From Actinomycetes bacterium (lineage in GTDB: Bacteria > Actinomycetota > Actinomycetes > Actinomycetales > Cellulomonadaceae), in assembly GCA_023438885.1 (NCBI GenBank), contig JAEXPS010000092.1, positions 1-36,117 on the forward strand: DNA of 36,117 nt. Direction: 5' to 3'. Below are positions 7,824 through 14,565 of the stretch, in pieces (positions within the stretch are counted from its first letter, which is position 1; each line of letters begins with the position of its first letter). The translations under genes were made by a program, and so were the position numbers. Under the pieces are notes generated by a model. The model saw only the letters and a list, made by a program, of their open reading frames with translations, made no database searches and was not told the origin of the DNA.

Positions 7824-7885
7824 CACACCGCAACGTCCGAGCATGTGGTTGCTCTAGCGACCAGATGCTCGGACGTTGCGGTGTG
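7824..7885. terminator. Long perfect inverted repeat between dhaK and tRNA-Pro
   Basis: Two perfect 21-base arms (7824-7844 and 7865-7885) flank a 20-base centre. That centre itself pairs (TGGTTGC with GCGACCA, one G-U) around a TCTA loop, after a single G-G mismatch. The RNA hairpin would have about 28 pairs. It starts 15 bases after the dhaK stop and precedes the tRNA promoter region, so a terminator or insulator for the dha operon is the simplest reading. It lacks a U-tract, and its length is unusual for a simple terminator. Confidence 0.6.
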
Positions 7886-7899
7886 ATGAGCGGGTCGGG

Positions 7900-8895
7900 T
7901 CAGAAGACGCGGACGGCGATCTCCGCCGGTGCGGACAGCAGGGACTTGATCTCGTCGTCCACCTTGACCAAGGTCAGCGACGCCCCGGCCATCTCCAGCG
8001 AGGTGCAGTACTCGCCGACGTAGCTGCGCCAGACCGTGATGCCCTTCTCGGCCAGCTTGGTGTGAGCGATGCCGTAGAGCAGGTACAGCTCGCTGATCGG
8101 CGTGCCGCCCAGGCCGTTGATCATCAGGGCGACCTCGTCGCCGCTGCTGTACGGCAGGTCCGGGACCACCGCGTTCAGCAGCTCGTCGACGATGCCGTCG
8201 GCCGGCAGCATCGTCGCCCGGCGGCGGCCGGGCTCGCCGTGGATGCCGACGCCGACCTCCATCTCGTCCGGCCCGAGGTCGAAGAGCGGTGAGCCCTTCG
8301 CCGGCGGGGTGCAGGCGGACAGCGCGATGCCCATCGTCCGGGTGACCGAGTTGACCTTCTCGCCGATGCGGACGAGCTCGTCGAGGTCGGCTCCCGCCTC
8401 GGCGGCCGCGCCCACGGCCTTCATGACGAAGAAGTTGCCCGCCACTCCGCGCCGGCCGATGGTCCACGTGGAGTCCTGGACCGCGACGTCGTCGTTGATG
8501 AACAGCGTGCGGACGTCGATCCCCTCCGCCTCCGCGAGCTCGGACGCCATCTCGAAGGCCATCTTGTCGCCCGTGTAGTTGTTGACCAGCAGCAGCACGC
8601 CCTTGTCCGAGGCGAGCAGCTTGGTGGTCTCCAGCACGTACTCCATGGGCGGCGCGGAGAACACGTCACCGGGGCACGCGCCGTCGAGCATGCCCTTGCC
8701 CACCACCATCACGTGGGCCGGTTCGTGGCCGGACCCCGAGCCCTGGATGATCGAGACCTTGTCCTGCCGGGGCGCGTCCGCCCGCATGATCAGGTTGTAC
8801 TCAGGCACGTACTTCAGCGTGTCCGGGTTGGCCAGCGCGATGCCCTGGAGCATCTCTGGGACGAAGTTCTTGGGGTCGTTGACGAACTTCTTCAT
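7900..8895 (-). CDS. dhaK: Dihydroxyacetone kinase subunit DhaK
   Basis: A 331-residue substrate-binding subunit. The start MKKFVNDP...FVPEMLQGI is typical of DhaK, followed by the substrate-loop motif GSGSGHEPAH and, near the middle, GVGIHGEPG, whose His219 is the residue that forms the hemiaminal bond with dihydroxyacetone. DhaK works with DhaL, which carries the nucleotide. No DhaM (PTS phosphoryl donor) is encoded in this window, so the donor may be ATP, or the substrate may be another short ketose such as erythrulose; both are inference. Start ATG 8895 has GAGGCGG at good spacing. It is the last gene of the aldolase operon, separated from dhaL by 95 bases with two hairpins, and followed by a long hairpin. 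Confidence 0.93.
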   Translation of the reverse strand: MKKFVNDPKNFVPEMLQGIALANPDTLKYVPEYNLIMRADAPRQDKVSIIQGSGSGHEPAHVMVVGKGMLDGACPGDVFSAPPMEYVLETTKLLASDKGVLLLVNNYTGDKMAFEMASELAEAEGIDVRTLFINDDVAVQDSTWTIGRRGVAGNFFVMKAVGAAAEAGADLDELVRIGEKVNSVTRTMGIALSACTPPAKGSPLFDLGPDEMEVGVGIHGEPGRRRATMLPADGIVDELLNAVVPDLPYSSGDEVALMINGLGGTPISELYLLYGIAHTKLAEKGITVWRSYVGEYCTSLEMAGASLTLVKVDDEIKSLLSAPAEIAVRVF

Positions 8896-8932
8896 TGCCG
8901 CCTCCACATCGTCGTGTTCTCCAGCACGTGCC

Positions 8933-8959
8933 CGCCGGGATGCACGGTCCGTCCCGGCG
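8933..8959 (-). terminator. Hairpin 2 in the dhaL-dhaK spacer
   Basis: Arms CGCCGGGA and TCCCGGCG form a perfect eight-base-pair stem with an 11-base loop. It lies directly beyond the stronger hairpin at 8961-8985 in the direction of transcription. The pair may attenuate read-through into dhaK or set segmental mRNA stability. Confidence 0.4.
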
Positions 8960-8960
8960 A

Positions 8961-8985
8961 TCCTCCGGGCGCGGCGCCCGGAGGA
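8961..8985 (-). terminator. Hairpin 1 in the dhaL-dhaK spacer
   Basis: TCCTCCGGGCG, a three-base loop and CGCCCGGAGGA form a perfect 11-base-pair stem five bases after the dhaL stop. Its shape is terminator-like but there is no U-tract, and it sits inside an operon, so partial termination or RNA stabilisation is more likely than a full stop. Confidence 0.5.
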
Positions 8986-8990
8986 CGTCG

Positions 8991-9617
8991 TCACCAGGTC
9001 TCGGCCAGCCTCTCGGCGAGCACCGCGACGGCGATGGCGCCCGGGTCGACCGAGCCGATCGACCGCTCGCCGGTGTACGACGCCCGGCCTCGCTTCGCCT
9101 CCAGCTCCTTGGTGGCCTCGGCCGTGGTCCGTGCCGTCACCGCGGCGGCCTTGAGCGCGTCGCCGGCGCTGTCGCCCGCGAGCAGGCGTTCCTCCAGGGT
9201 GTCGGTGAGCGGCACCAGCGAGTCGAGCAGCGTCTTCTCCCCCAGCGACGCACCGCCGCGGGCCTTGATGCCCTCGATGGCGGCGCGCAGCATCGCGACG
9301 ACGTCCTCGCCGCTCAGGTCGACCTTCCCCTTGACGGTGCCGCCCGCGCGCAGGAACGCGGTGCCCCAGATCGGGCCCGACGTGCCGCCCACCCGGCTGG
9401 TGATGACGATCGCGATCTTCGACAGGAACGTGCCGATGTCGGTGCGGTCGAAGGTGTCCCAGCCCTCGTCGACCCGCTCGAAGCCCCGGGCGAGCGAGAA
9501 CCCGAAGTCCCCGTCGCCCACCACCGAGTCCAGGTCGCCGAAGTACTTCTCGTTGGCGATGCAGGTGTCCGTGATGGTGCGCACCACGGACTCGACGCGA
9601 TCGAAGGAGGACGTCAC
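8991..9617 (-). CDS. dhaL: Dihydroxyacetone kinase subunit DhaL
   Basis: A 208-residue helical-barrel nucleotide-binding subunit. The Mg-binding Asp cluster is visible as GDGDFG (about residues 34-39), followed by GGTSGPIWG and the C-terminal GRASYTGERSIGSVDPGA loop of the DhaL family. It delivers the phosphate to the ketose bound in DhaK. In PTS-type systems DhaL keeps a tightly bound ADP that DhaM rephosphorylates; no DhaM is seen here. Start GTG 9617 has CAGGAG upstream. It lies 29 bases after the phosphatase gene in the same operon. Confidence 0.92.
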   Translation of the reverse strand: MTSSFDRVESVVRTITDTCIANEKYFGDLDSVVGDGDFGFSLARGFERVDEGWDTFDRTDIGTFLSKIAIVITSRVGGTSGPIWGTAFLRAGGTVKGKVDLSGEDVVAMLRAAIEGIKARGGASLGEKTLLDSLVPLTDTLEERLLAGDSAGDALKAAAVTARTTAEATKELEAKRGRASYTGERSIGSVDPGAIAVAVLAERLAETW

Positions 9618-9646
9618 GGTGGTGCTCCTGTCGCTGAGGGCCTTCG

Positions 9647-10435
9647 CTAGTGGGCGGGTGCCGCGGCGGACCGCAGCCGTTCGACCTGCTCGAGGTGCAC
9701 CTCGCCGTCGATGGCGAGGCCGTGCGGGTTGGCGATGATCGTCGCGGGCTCGTCGGGCAGCTCGCCCAGGGAGCTGACGACCAGGGCGGCGCCGGTGAAG
9801 TCCTCACCGGCCGTGTAGCTGCTGACCGTCACCACCGTGGTCAGGCCGGCGGCGAGGGCGGCCTGCAGGCCGTTGGCGCTGTCCTCGACGACGACGACCT
9901 CGCCCGGCTCGACACCGAGCTCGCGGATCGCCAGCAGGTAGATGTCCGGGGCCGGCTTCTTCGCCGGCACGACATCGCCCGCGAAGACGGAGAACCTCTC
10001 CGCCGTCGCGGGGCCCACCGCGTGCTCCAGCACCGCTCGCACGGAGGGCTCTGCACTGGTGGACGCGACGGCCAGCAGCCAGCCGGCCTCGTCGGCCTCG
10101 GCACAGATGCGTGCGATGCCGGGCCGCGCGGGCAGCACCCCCGAGGCGATCAGGGCGGTGTAGCGCGCGGTCTTGGCGCGGTGCCAGCGGGCCAGCGCCT
10201 CAGCCTGACCCTCGGTGTCGGTGGGCAGGCCGGCGCGCTCGACGAACTGCGGGGTGAGAAGCGTGGCGAGCCGTTCCTTGCCACCGCCGATCTTCAGCAG
10301 ACGGCCGTACTCCTCGACGCTCCAGTGCACCGGCAGGCCGAACTCCTCGAACGTCGCGTTGAACGCGGGCAGGTGTCCGTCGCGCTCGGTGTCGGCGAGG
10401 ACCCCGTCACAGTCGAAGACCAGGGCCGGGGTCAT
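9647..10435 (-). CDS. HAD-superfamily phosphatase, CbbY-like
   Basis: A 262-residue HAD hydrolase with a helical cap inserted after motif I. Motif I is FDCDGVLADTE with nucleophile D8 and acid/base D10. The cap holds the CbbY-type sequence KIGGGKERL near residue 50. Motif II is VASTS, motif III includes PAKKPAPDIYL, and motif IV is VVVEDSANGLQAA. CbbY removes phosphate from xylulose-1,5-bisphosphate in Calvin-cycle bacteria, while relatives include beta-phosphoglucomutases and sugar-phosphate phosphatases. No Rubisco is present here, so the substrate is more likely a metabolite of this operon, possibly a ketose or triose phosphate made by the neighbouring aldolase. Its ATG overlaps the aldolase stop (ATGA), so the two are coupled. 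Confidence 0.87.
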   Translation of the reverse strand: MTPALVFDCDGVLADTERDGHLPAFNATFEEFGLPVHWSVEEYGRLLKIGGGKERLATLLTPQFVERAGLPTDTEGQAEALARWHRAKTARYTALIASGVLPARPGIARICAEADEAGWLLAVASTSAEPSVRAVLEHAVGPATAERFSVFAGDVVPAKKPAPDIYLLAIRELGVEPGEVVVVEDSANGLQAALAAGLTTVVTVSSYTAGEDFTGAALVVSSLGELPDEPATIIANPHGLAIDGEVHLEQVERLRSAAAPAH

Positions 10436-11316
10436 CGGCCGGCTCCGGCCGCCGCCGCGCCATCCGCCTGGCCGGCCGCGCCGAACCAGTCGATGTGCGT
10501 GGCGATCGCGTCCGTCACGGCCGTCTGGATCTCGCGGAACATCGTCGGCGGGTCCCACGCGTTCCTCTGGCGCGCGCCGTCGAGGTGGGCCGCGGCGGCC
10601 TTCATGTACGCCATCTTCACCGCCGTCGAGATGTTGATCTTCGACGCCCCCGCCTCGATGAACGCCCGGAAGTCCTCGGGGGCCAGCCCGGTGCCGCCGT
10701 GCAGCACGATCGGGATGTCGATCAGCGCCGCCAGCTCGCGCACCCGTTGCGGCAGCAGCACCGGCTTCGCCGTGTACTGGCCGTGGGCCGTTCCCAGCTG
10801 CGGGGCGATGAGGTCGACGCCGGTGCGCTTGGCGACCTCGGCGAGCTGCTCCACCGAGTAGGAGTGCAACGCCACGTCGGACCCGACCCCGTCCTCGACG
10901 CCGACGATGTTCTCGATCTCCGACTCGACGTCGACGCCCCGGGCGTGAGCCTCGGCGACGACCTCGGCCGTCTCCCGCTCGGCGTCGGCCAGGTCGCGGT
11001 TCGAGGCGTCGAACAGGACCGACGACCAGCCGGCGGCGACGACGTCCGAGATCACCGCCCGGTCCGGGCAGTGGTCGAGGTGGAGCGCCACCGGGACCGG
11101 CACGTCTCTCGCCCCCGCCTCGAACATCGCCGTGGTCAGAGGCGTGCCGATCTGCCGCACGGTCTTGACGGAGACCTGGATGATCATCGGTGCCGAGCGC
11201 TCCACGGCGGCGGCCACCACCGCGCGCAGGCTGATGTCGTCGAGCACGTTGACGGCGGGTACCGCGTAGCCGTGCTCGCGCCCGTGGCGCGCGAGTGCCA
11301 AGGTCGAGGCGATCAT
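10432..11316 (-). CDS. Class II (metal-dependent) ketose-bisphosphate aldolase
   Basis: A 294-residue TIM-barrel aldolase of the FbaA/GatY/KbaY family. It has YAVPAVNV near residue 20, the HLDHCPD motif with D81 as probable proton donor and H82 as metal ligand, a second metal histidine in LGTAHG and a third in VLHGGTG, then the phosphate-binding KINISTA segment. LGTAHG and HLDHCPD suit the tagatose/ketose-bisphosphate side rather than the main glycolytic enzyme. It is the first gene of the operon with the phosphatase, dhaL and dhaK, and is divergent from the GntR regulator. Cleavage of a ketose (bis)phosphate to dihydroxyacetone phosphate plus an aldehyde is the likely chemistry. The actual sugar is unknown. 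Confidence 0.9.
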   Translation of the reverse strand: MIASTLALARHGREHGYAVPAVNVLDDISLRAVVAAAVERSAPMIIQVSVKTVRQIGTPLTTAMFEAGARDVPVPVALHLDHCPDRAVISDVVAAGWSSVLFDASNRDLADAERETAEVVAEAHARGVDVESEIENIVGVEDGVGSDVALHSYSVEQLAEVAKRTGVDLIAPQLGTAHGQYTAKPVLLPQRVRELAALIDIPIVLHGGTGLAPEDFRAFIEAGASKINISTAVKMAYMKAAAAHLDGARQRNAWDPPTMFREIQTAVTDAIATHIDWFGAAGQADGAAAAGAGR

Positions 11317-11361
11317 CGTCGATCAGCTTCCGCTCTGGTCGGGTCGAGCCGGATGTGGGCA

Positions 11362-11379
11362 GTCTAGACAGGTCTACTC
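11362..11379. promoter_or_regulatory. Candidate GntR/HutC-type operator, tandem half-matched sites
   Basis: GTCTAGAC (11362-11369) is a perfect palindrome fitting the GT-N-TA-N-AC consensus of HutC-subfamily GntR regulators. Ten bases on, GTCTACTC (11372-11379) repeats five of its leading bases, one helical turn away. Both lie in the spacer between the aldolase operon and the GntR gene, 46 bases upstream of the aldolase ATG on the minus strand, so control of this operon and autoregulation are expected. TAGACT within the site on the minus strand could also serve as a -10 box. Confidence 0.6.
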
Positions 11380-11434
11380 AATCGCTGCCAGGGCAGAGCG
11401 CACGCCCCCGCGGTGGCTCCAGATCACTGCTCGC

Positions 11435-11440
11435 TACGAT
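11435..11440 (+). promoter_or_regulatory. Candidate -10 box of the GntR gene
   Basis: TACGAT fits TANNNT and lies 22 bases before the ATG, leaving room for the GGAGGGAGG ribosome binding site. No clear -35 is seen. Confidence 0.35.
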
Positions 11441-11462
11441 GCGTCCGTCGGAGGGAGGCACG

Positions 11463-12197
11463 ATGACCGAGGTGCTGGAGCGCGACTCGGCGGTACCGCT
11501 CTACGTGCAGCTCGAGCAGATCCTCTCCGCCAAGATCGCCGGGGGCGAGTGGGGGCCGAGCCAGCGGATCCCGAGCGAGAACGAGCTCAACCGCATGTAC
11601 GGCCTGTCCCGGATGACCGTGCGCGGCGTCCTGACCAAGCTGGTCAACGACGGCGTGCTGGTCCGGGTGCCGGGCAAGGGCACGTACGTCGCGCCCGAGA
11701 AGATCAGCGCCGTCTCCCCCGCCTACCGGGGCATCCGCGAGCAGCTCGAGGCGCTCGGCTACTCCACCACCACCCGTCTCGTCTCGTTCGAGCGGGAGCC
11801 CGCGACGTCAGTCGTCCGCGACCGCCTGGGGCTGGCGCGCGGTGACGAGGTCTACGTGGTCGCGCGCGTGCGCTCCGTGCAGGGCGAACCGATCAGCCTG
11901 CACCGCTCGCACGTGCCGGCCGCCCTCGCACCCGACCTGTTCGGCCACGACGTCGTGGCCGAACAGCTGGGCGTCATCCTCGAGAAGCACTACGGCCTGC
12001 CGATGCGCCACGTCAGCGAGCACCTCGAGGCGGTCGCCGTCAGCGCCGCCGAGGCCAAGCAGCTCGGCATGCGGCGCGGCGAGCCCGCGCTGCTGCTGCA
12101 CGACGTCATCGCCGACGGGAACGGGCGCCCGTTCGAGTACTCGTCGATCGTGTTCCGGGGGGACCGCCTGCGCTTGGCCTTCGACTACTCGCTGTGA
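11463..12197 (+). CDS. GntR-family regulator with UTRA domain (HutC subfamily)
   Basis: A 244-residue transcription factor. The N-terminal winged helix-turn-helix (about residues 10-75) has the GntR pattern VPLYVQLEQIL, then IPSENELNRMYGLSRMTVRGVLTKL and RVPGKGTYV. A UTRA ligand-binding domain follows (about 90-240). UTRA proteins usually release DNA on binding a sugar phosphate or related catabolite. It is divergent from the aldolase/dha operon, with a HutC-like operator between them, so it is probably that operon's substrate-responsive repressor. Start ATG 11463 follows a strong GGAGGGAGG; the frame upstream is non-coding spacer. Confidence 0.93.
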   Translation: MTEVLERDSAVPLYVQLEQILSAKIAGGEWGPSQRIPSENELNRMYGLSRMTVRGVLTKLVNDGVLVRVPGKGTYVAPEKISAVSPAYRGIREQLEALGYSTTTRLVSFEREPATSVVRDRLGLARGDEVYVVARVRSVQGEPISLHRSHVPAALAPDLFGHDVVAEQLGVILEKHYGLPMRHVSEHLEAVAVSAAEAKQLGMRRGEPALLLHDVIADGNGRPFEYSSIVFRGDRLRLAFDYSL

Positions 12198-12242
12198 CGC
12201 CGGGACCCTGGTCCGGCTCTCGGGCGCGCGCCAGGAGGTACG

Positions 12243-13316
12243 TTGCGAGGCGATCCTCGAGCGACCTGGAGTGATGTGGCGCGCCGCCTCGCCGCCTTCG
12301 TCCTCGGCGGCGCCGCCGTGCTCGCCGGGGCGCTGGCGGTCGTCGCAGTGGCGAGCGGCGGCCACCTCACCGTTCCTGAGCGTCTCGGTGAGGCGCATCC
12401 CAGCGCGTACGCGGACGGCCCGCCACAAGCGCCGTCTGCCCTCGTCGTGCGCGGTGCCAGGCTGACCACCACCGACGACACGCCCGCTGGGCTGCGCGGG
12501 GTGATGGTGCCGGACCCGGCCGTGCTGCGGGAGGAGGGCCGGCTCGACGCCGACCTGTTCGCCGAGATCGCCGCCACGGGCGCGAACGTGGTGCGGCTGC
12601 CGGTGCACCCGGGCCACTGGCGTGCCGACCGCGACTACCTGTGGCGCAGCCTCGAGCCCGCGGTCCGCCACGCGTCGCAGGCGGGGCTGTGGGTGATCGT
12701 CGACTGGCACGTCATCGGCGACGTCGAGGCCGGCACCTCGCCGAACGGCGAGCTGTTCGCAGCGACCCGCGCCGAGACCGAGGCGTTCTGGACGCAGGTG
12801 GCCGACTACTTCGCCCCCGCCCCCAACGTGCTCTTCGAGCTGGTCAACGAGTCGACCGGCTTCGGCGGCGACGCATGGCGGGCGACGGCCCAGGAGCTCG
12901 TCGATCTCGTCCGGCAGCACAGCGCCGCGCCGGTGATCATCGGCGGCACGCAGTACTCGCGGGACCTGTCGTGGGTCGCCGAGCAACCGCTGCGCGGCGA
13001 CGGGATCGTCTACGCCAGCCACGTCTACCCCGCGCACGGCAAAGCCGGCTGGGACGGCTGGTTCGGCGACGTCGCGGCGGAGCACCCCGTGCTGCTGACG
13101 GAGTGGGGCTTCACCGATCACGAGCTGGACCCGGACGACCCGTACCTGTGGGGAACCGCCGAGGGGTACGCCGCTCCCCTGCTCGAGTACGCGCAGGCAC
13201 GCGGCGTCGGGTGGGTCGCCTGCTGGTACGACGAGACCTGGAACCCCGTGATGTTCGGGGCCGGCGGCGAGCCCACCCCGTGGGGAACCTTCGTGCTCGA
13301 CGCACTGGCTGGGTGA
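12243..13316 (+). CDS. Glycoside hydrolase family 5-type enzyme, membrane-anchored or secreted
   Basis: A 357-residue protein with a basic N-terminus and one hydrophobic segment (about residues 16-40), which can act as signal anchor or signal peptide. The rest is a (beta/alpha)8 catalytic domain of GH5 cellulase type: NVVRLPVHPGHW, GLWVIVDWHV, the acid/base Glu203 in FELVNES, HVYPAHGK, and the nucleophile Glu287 in LLTEWGF. GH5 enzymes act on beta-linked glucans or mannans; the exact substrate is not evident. No carbohydrate-binding module is present. The start is TTG 12243, four bases after AGGAGG. It lies downstream of the GntR gene by 45 bases, but a functional link is uncertain. Confidence 0.85.
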   Translation: MRGDPRATWSDVARRLAAFVLGGAAVLAGALAVVAVASGGHLTVPERLGEAHPSAYADGPPQAPSALVVRGARLTTTDDTPAGLRGVMVPDPAVLREEGRLDADLFAEIAATGANVVRLPVHPGHWRADRDYLWRSLEPAVRHASQAGLWVIVDWHVIGDVEAGTSPNGELFAATRAETEAFWTQVADYFAPAPNVLFELVNESTGFGGDAWRATAQELVDLVRQHSAAPVIIGGTQYSRDLSWVAEQPLRGDGIVYASHVYPAHGKAGWDGWFGDVAAEHPVLLTEWGFTDHELDPDDPYLWGTAEGYAAPLLEYAQARGVGWVACWYDETWNPVMFGAGGEPTPWGTFVLDALAG

Positions 13317-13340
13317 CGCAGCTGCGGCGCGTGGGAACCT

Positions 13341-13370
13341 TTGCGCGGCCTGCGGTGTTGGCACTACCGT
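13341..13370 (+). promoter_or_regulatory. Candidate promoter of the cys leader-cysK-cysE unit
   Basis: TTGCGC (13341-13346) and TACCGT (13365-13370), separated by 18 bases, resemble a housekeeping-sigma promoter. Transcription would start near 13377, giving a ~56-base untranslated segment before the leader peptide ATG. Confidence 0.45.
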
Positions 13371-13432
13371 CAAGCACCGTACGGGCCGCCGAGCAGTTCC
13401 ACGGCGGGGCCCGTCCCGAGACGAGGAGGGCG

Positions 13433-13495
13433 ATGAGCGTGCGTATCCGCACCGCCGCCTCCCGTCCGTTCGCTCGCACCTGCTGCTGTCGGTAG
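13433..13495 (+). CDS. Poly-cysteine leader peptide upstream of cysK
   Basis: A 20-codon open reading frame with a strong ribosome binding site (GAGGAGGG two bases before ATG). It begins MSVRIRTAAS and ends RTCCCR, then TAG. Three consecutive Cys codons (13481-13489) lie just before the stop and just before a base-paired region, 133 bases upstream of cysK. Runs of the end-product amino acid in a leader peptide are the hallmark of ribosome-mediated attenuation, and poly-Cys upstream ORFs with this function are known from mycobacteria. When cysteinyl-tRNA is scarce the ribosome should stall on the Cys run and change the downstream RNA fold. The function here is inferred; the ORF, its Shine-Dalgarno and the Cys run are seen directly. 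Confidence 0.85.
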   Translation: MSVRIRTAASRPFARTCCCR

Positions 13496-13583
13496 AGCGC
13501 TGGCCGCGCCCTCGCGCACGAGGGCGGTCCCGCGGGCGTGAGTCCGCACCAGCCAGCGCTCGCCCCCGCCGACCCGAGTCGGC
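13495..13583 (+). promoter_or_regulatory. Structured leader RNA (probable cysteine attenuator) of cysK
   Basis: GAGCGCTGGC (13495-13504) pairs perfectly with GCCAGCGCTC (13552-13561). Inside it lies an 8-bp hairpin (13507-13526, loop CGCA). A third hairpin, GCCGAC/GTCGGC (13568-13583), follows. The left arm of the outer stem starts in the leader's stop codon, so a ribosome paused on the Cys codons would cover it. A C-rich stretch (about 13583-13612) could pair with the cysK ribosome binding site AAGGGGAGA. Whether control is at transcription or translation is not decided by sequence. Confidence 0.65.
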
Positions 13584-13628
13584 CCCGCTCCCGCCCGTCC
13601 CAGTCCGTTCCCGCCCGAAGGGGAGACC

Positions 13629-14564
13629 ATGTCCCGCATCTACGACGACGCCACCGCGCTGATCGGCAACACCCCGCTCGTCCGCTTCACCAAGGTCACC
13701 GACGGCGCTCCCGCCCAGGTGGTCGGCAAGCTCGAGTTCTACAACCCCGCCAGCTCGGTCAAGGACCGGATCGGCGTCGCGATCGTCGACGCGGCCGAGG
13801 CGTCCGGTGCGCTGAAGCCCGGCGGCACCATCGTCGAGGCCACCAGCGGCAACACGGGCATCGCGCTGGCCTTCGTCGGCGCCGCCCGCGGTTACGACGT
13901 CGTGCTGACGATGCCCGAGACGATGAGCAAGGAGCGCCGCGCCCTGCTGCGCGCCTTCGGTGCCGAGCTGATCCTCACCCCCGGCTCGGAGGGCATGAAG
14001 GGCGCCGTCGCGCGCGCCGAGCAGGTCGTCGCCGAGCGTCCCGGCGCGATCCTCGCCCGCCAGTTCGCCAACGAGGCCAACCCGCGGATCCACCGCGAGA
14101 CCACCGCCGAGGAGATCTGGGCGGACACCGACGGCGAGATCGACATCTTCGTGGCAGGCATCGGCACCGGCGGCACCATCACCGGCGTCGGCCAGGTGCT
14201 CAAGCAGCGCAAGCCCGGAGTGAAGGTCGTCGGGGTCGAGCCGAAGGAGTCGCCGATCCTCAACGGTGGCGAGCCCGGCCCGCACAAGATCCAGGGCATC
14301 GGCGCCAACTTCGTGCCCGAGATCCTCGACCGCACGGTGTACGACGAGATCATCGACATCGACGCGGACACCGCGATCTCCTACGCGCGCCGCGCCGCCA
14401 AGGAGGAGGGCCTCCTGGTCGGCATCTCGTCGGGTGCGGCGCTGGCCGCCGCGATCCAGCTGGCGAACCGGCCGGAGAACGAGGGCAAGCTGATCGTGGC
14501 GATCATCCCGAGCTTCGGCGAGCGCTACCTGTCCTCCGTCCTCTACCAGGACCTGCTCGACTGA
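13629..14564 (+). CDS. cysK: Cysteine synthase A (O-acetylserine sulfhydrylase)
   Basis: A 311-residue fold-type II PLP enzyme that makes cysteine from O-acetylserine and sulfide. The PLP lysine is K45 in NPASSVKDRIG. The substrate loop is TSGNTG (72-77), the phosphate-binding loop GTGGTITG, and the C-terminal block is GISSGAALAAA. Length and motifs match CysK rather than cystathionine beta-synthase. Start ATG 13629 follows AAGGGGAGA. It is preceded by a poly-Cys leader peptide with structured RNA and followed after one base by cysE, so the two last steps of cysteine synthesis form one unit likely controlled by cysteine supply. Confidence 0.97.
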   Translation: MSRIYDDATALIGNTPLVRFTKVTDGAPAQVVGKLEFYNPASSVKDRIGVAIVDAAEASGALKPGGTIVEATSGNTGIALAFVGAARGYDVVLTMPETMSKERRALLRAFGAELILTPGSEGMKGAVARAEQVVAERPGAILARQFANEANPRIHRETTAEEIWADTDGEIDIFVAGIGTGGTITGVGQVLKQRKPGVKVVGVEPKESPILNGGEPGPHKIQGIGANFVPEILDRTVYDEIIDIDADTAISYARRAAKEEGLLVGISSGAALAAAIQLANRPENEGKLIVAIIPSFGERYLSSVLYQDLLD

Positions 14565-14565
14565 C

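Noticed and set aside
7824..7885. Phage or island attachment site beside tRNA-Pro
   Set aside because: Attachment sites give direct repeats of the tRNA 3' end; here the repeat is inverted, unrelated to the tRNA sequence, upstream of its 5' end, and no integrase is near.
12243..13316. GH5 gene as member of the dha/GntR regulon
   Set aside because: It follows the GntR gene by 45 bases, but there is no operator before it and no functional link to short ketoses; left as unproven.
13496..13628. Riboswitch (SAM or similar) in the cysK leader
   Set aside because: No conserved riboswitch core is visible; the poly-Cys ORF and simple stems explain the region better.
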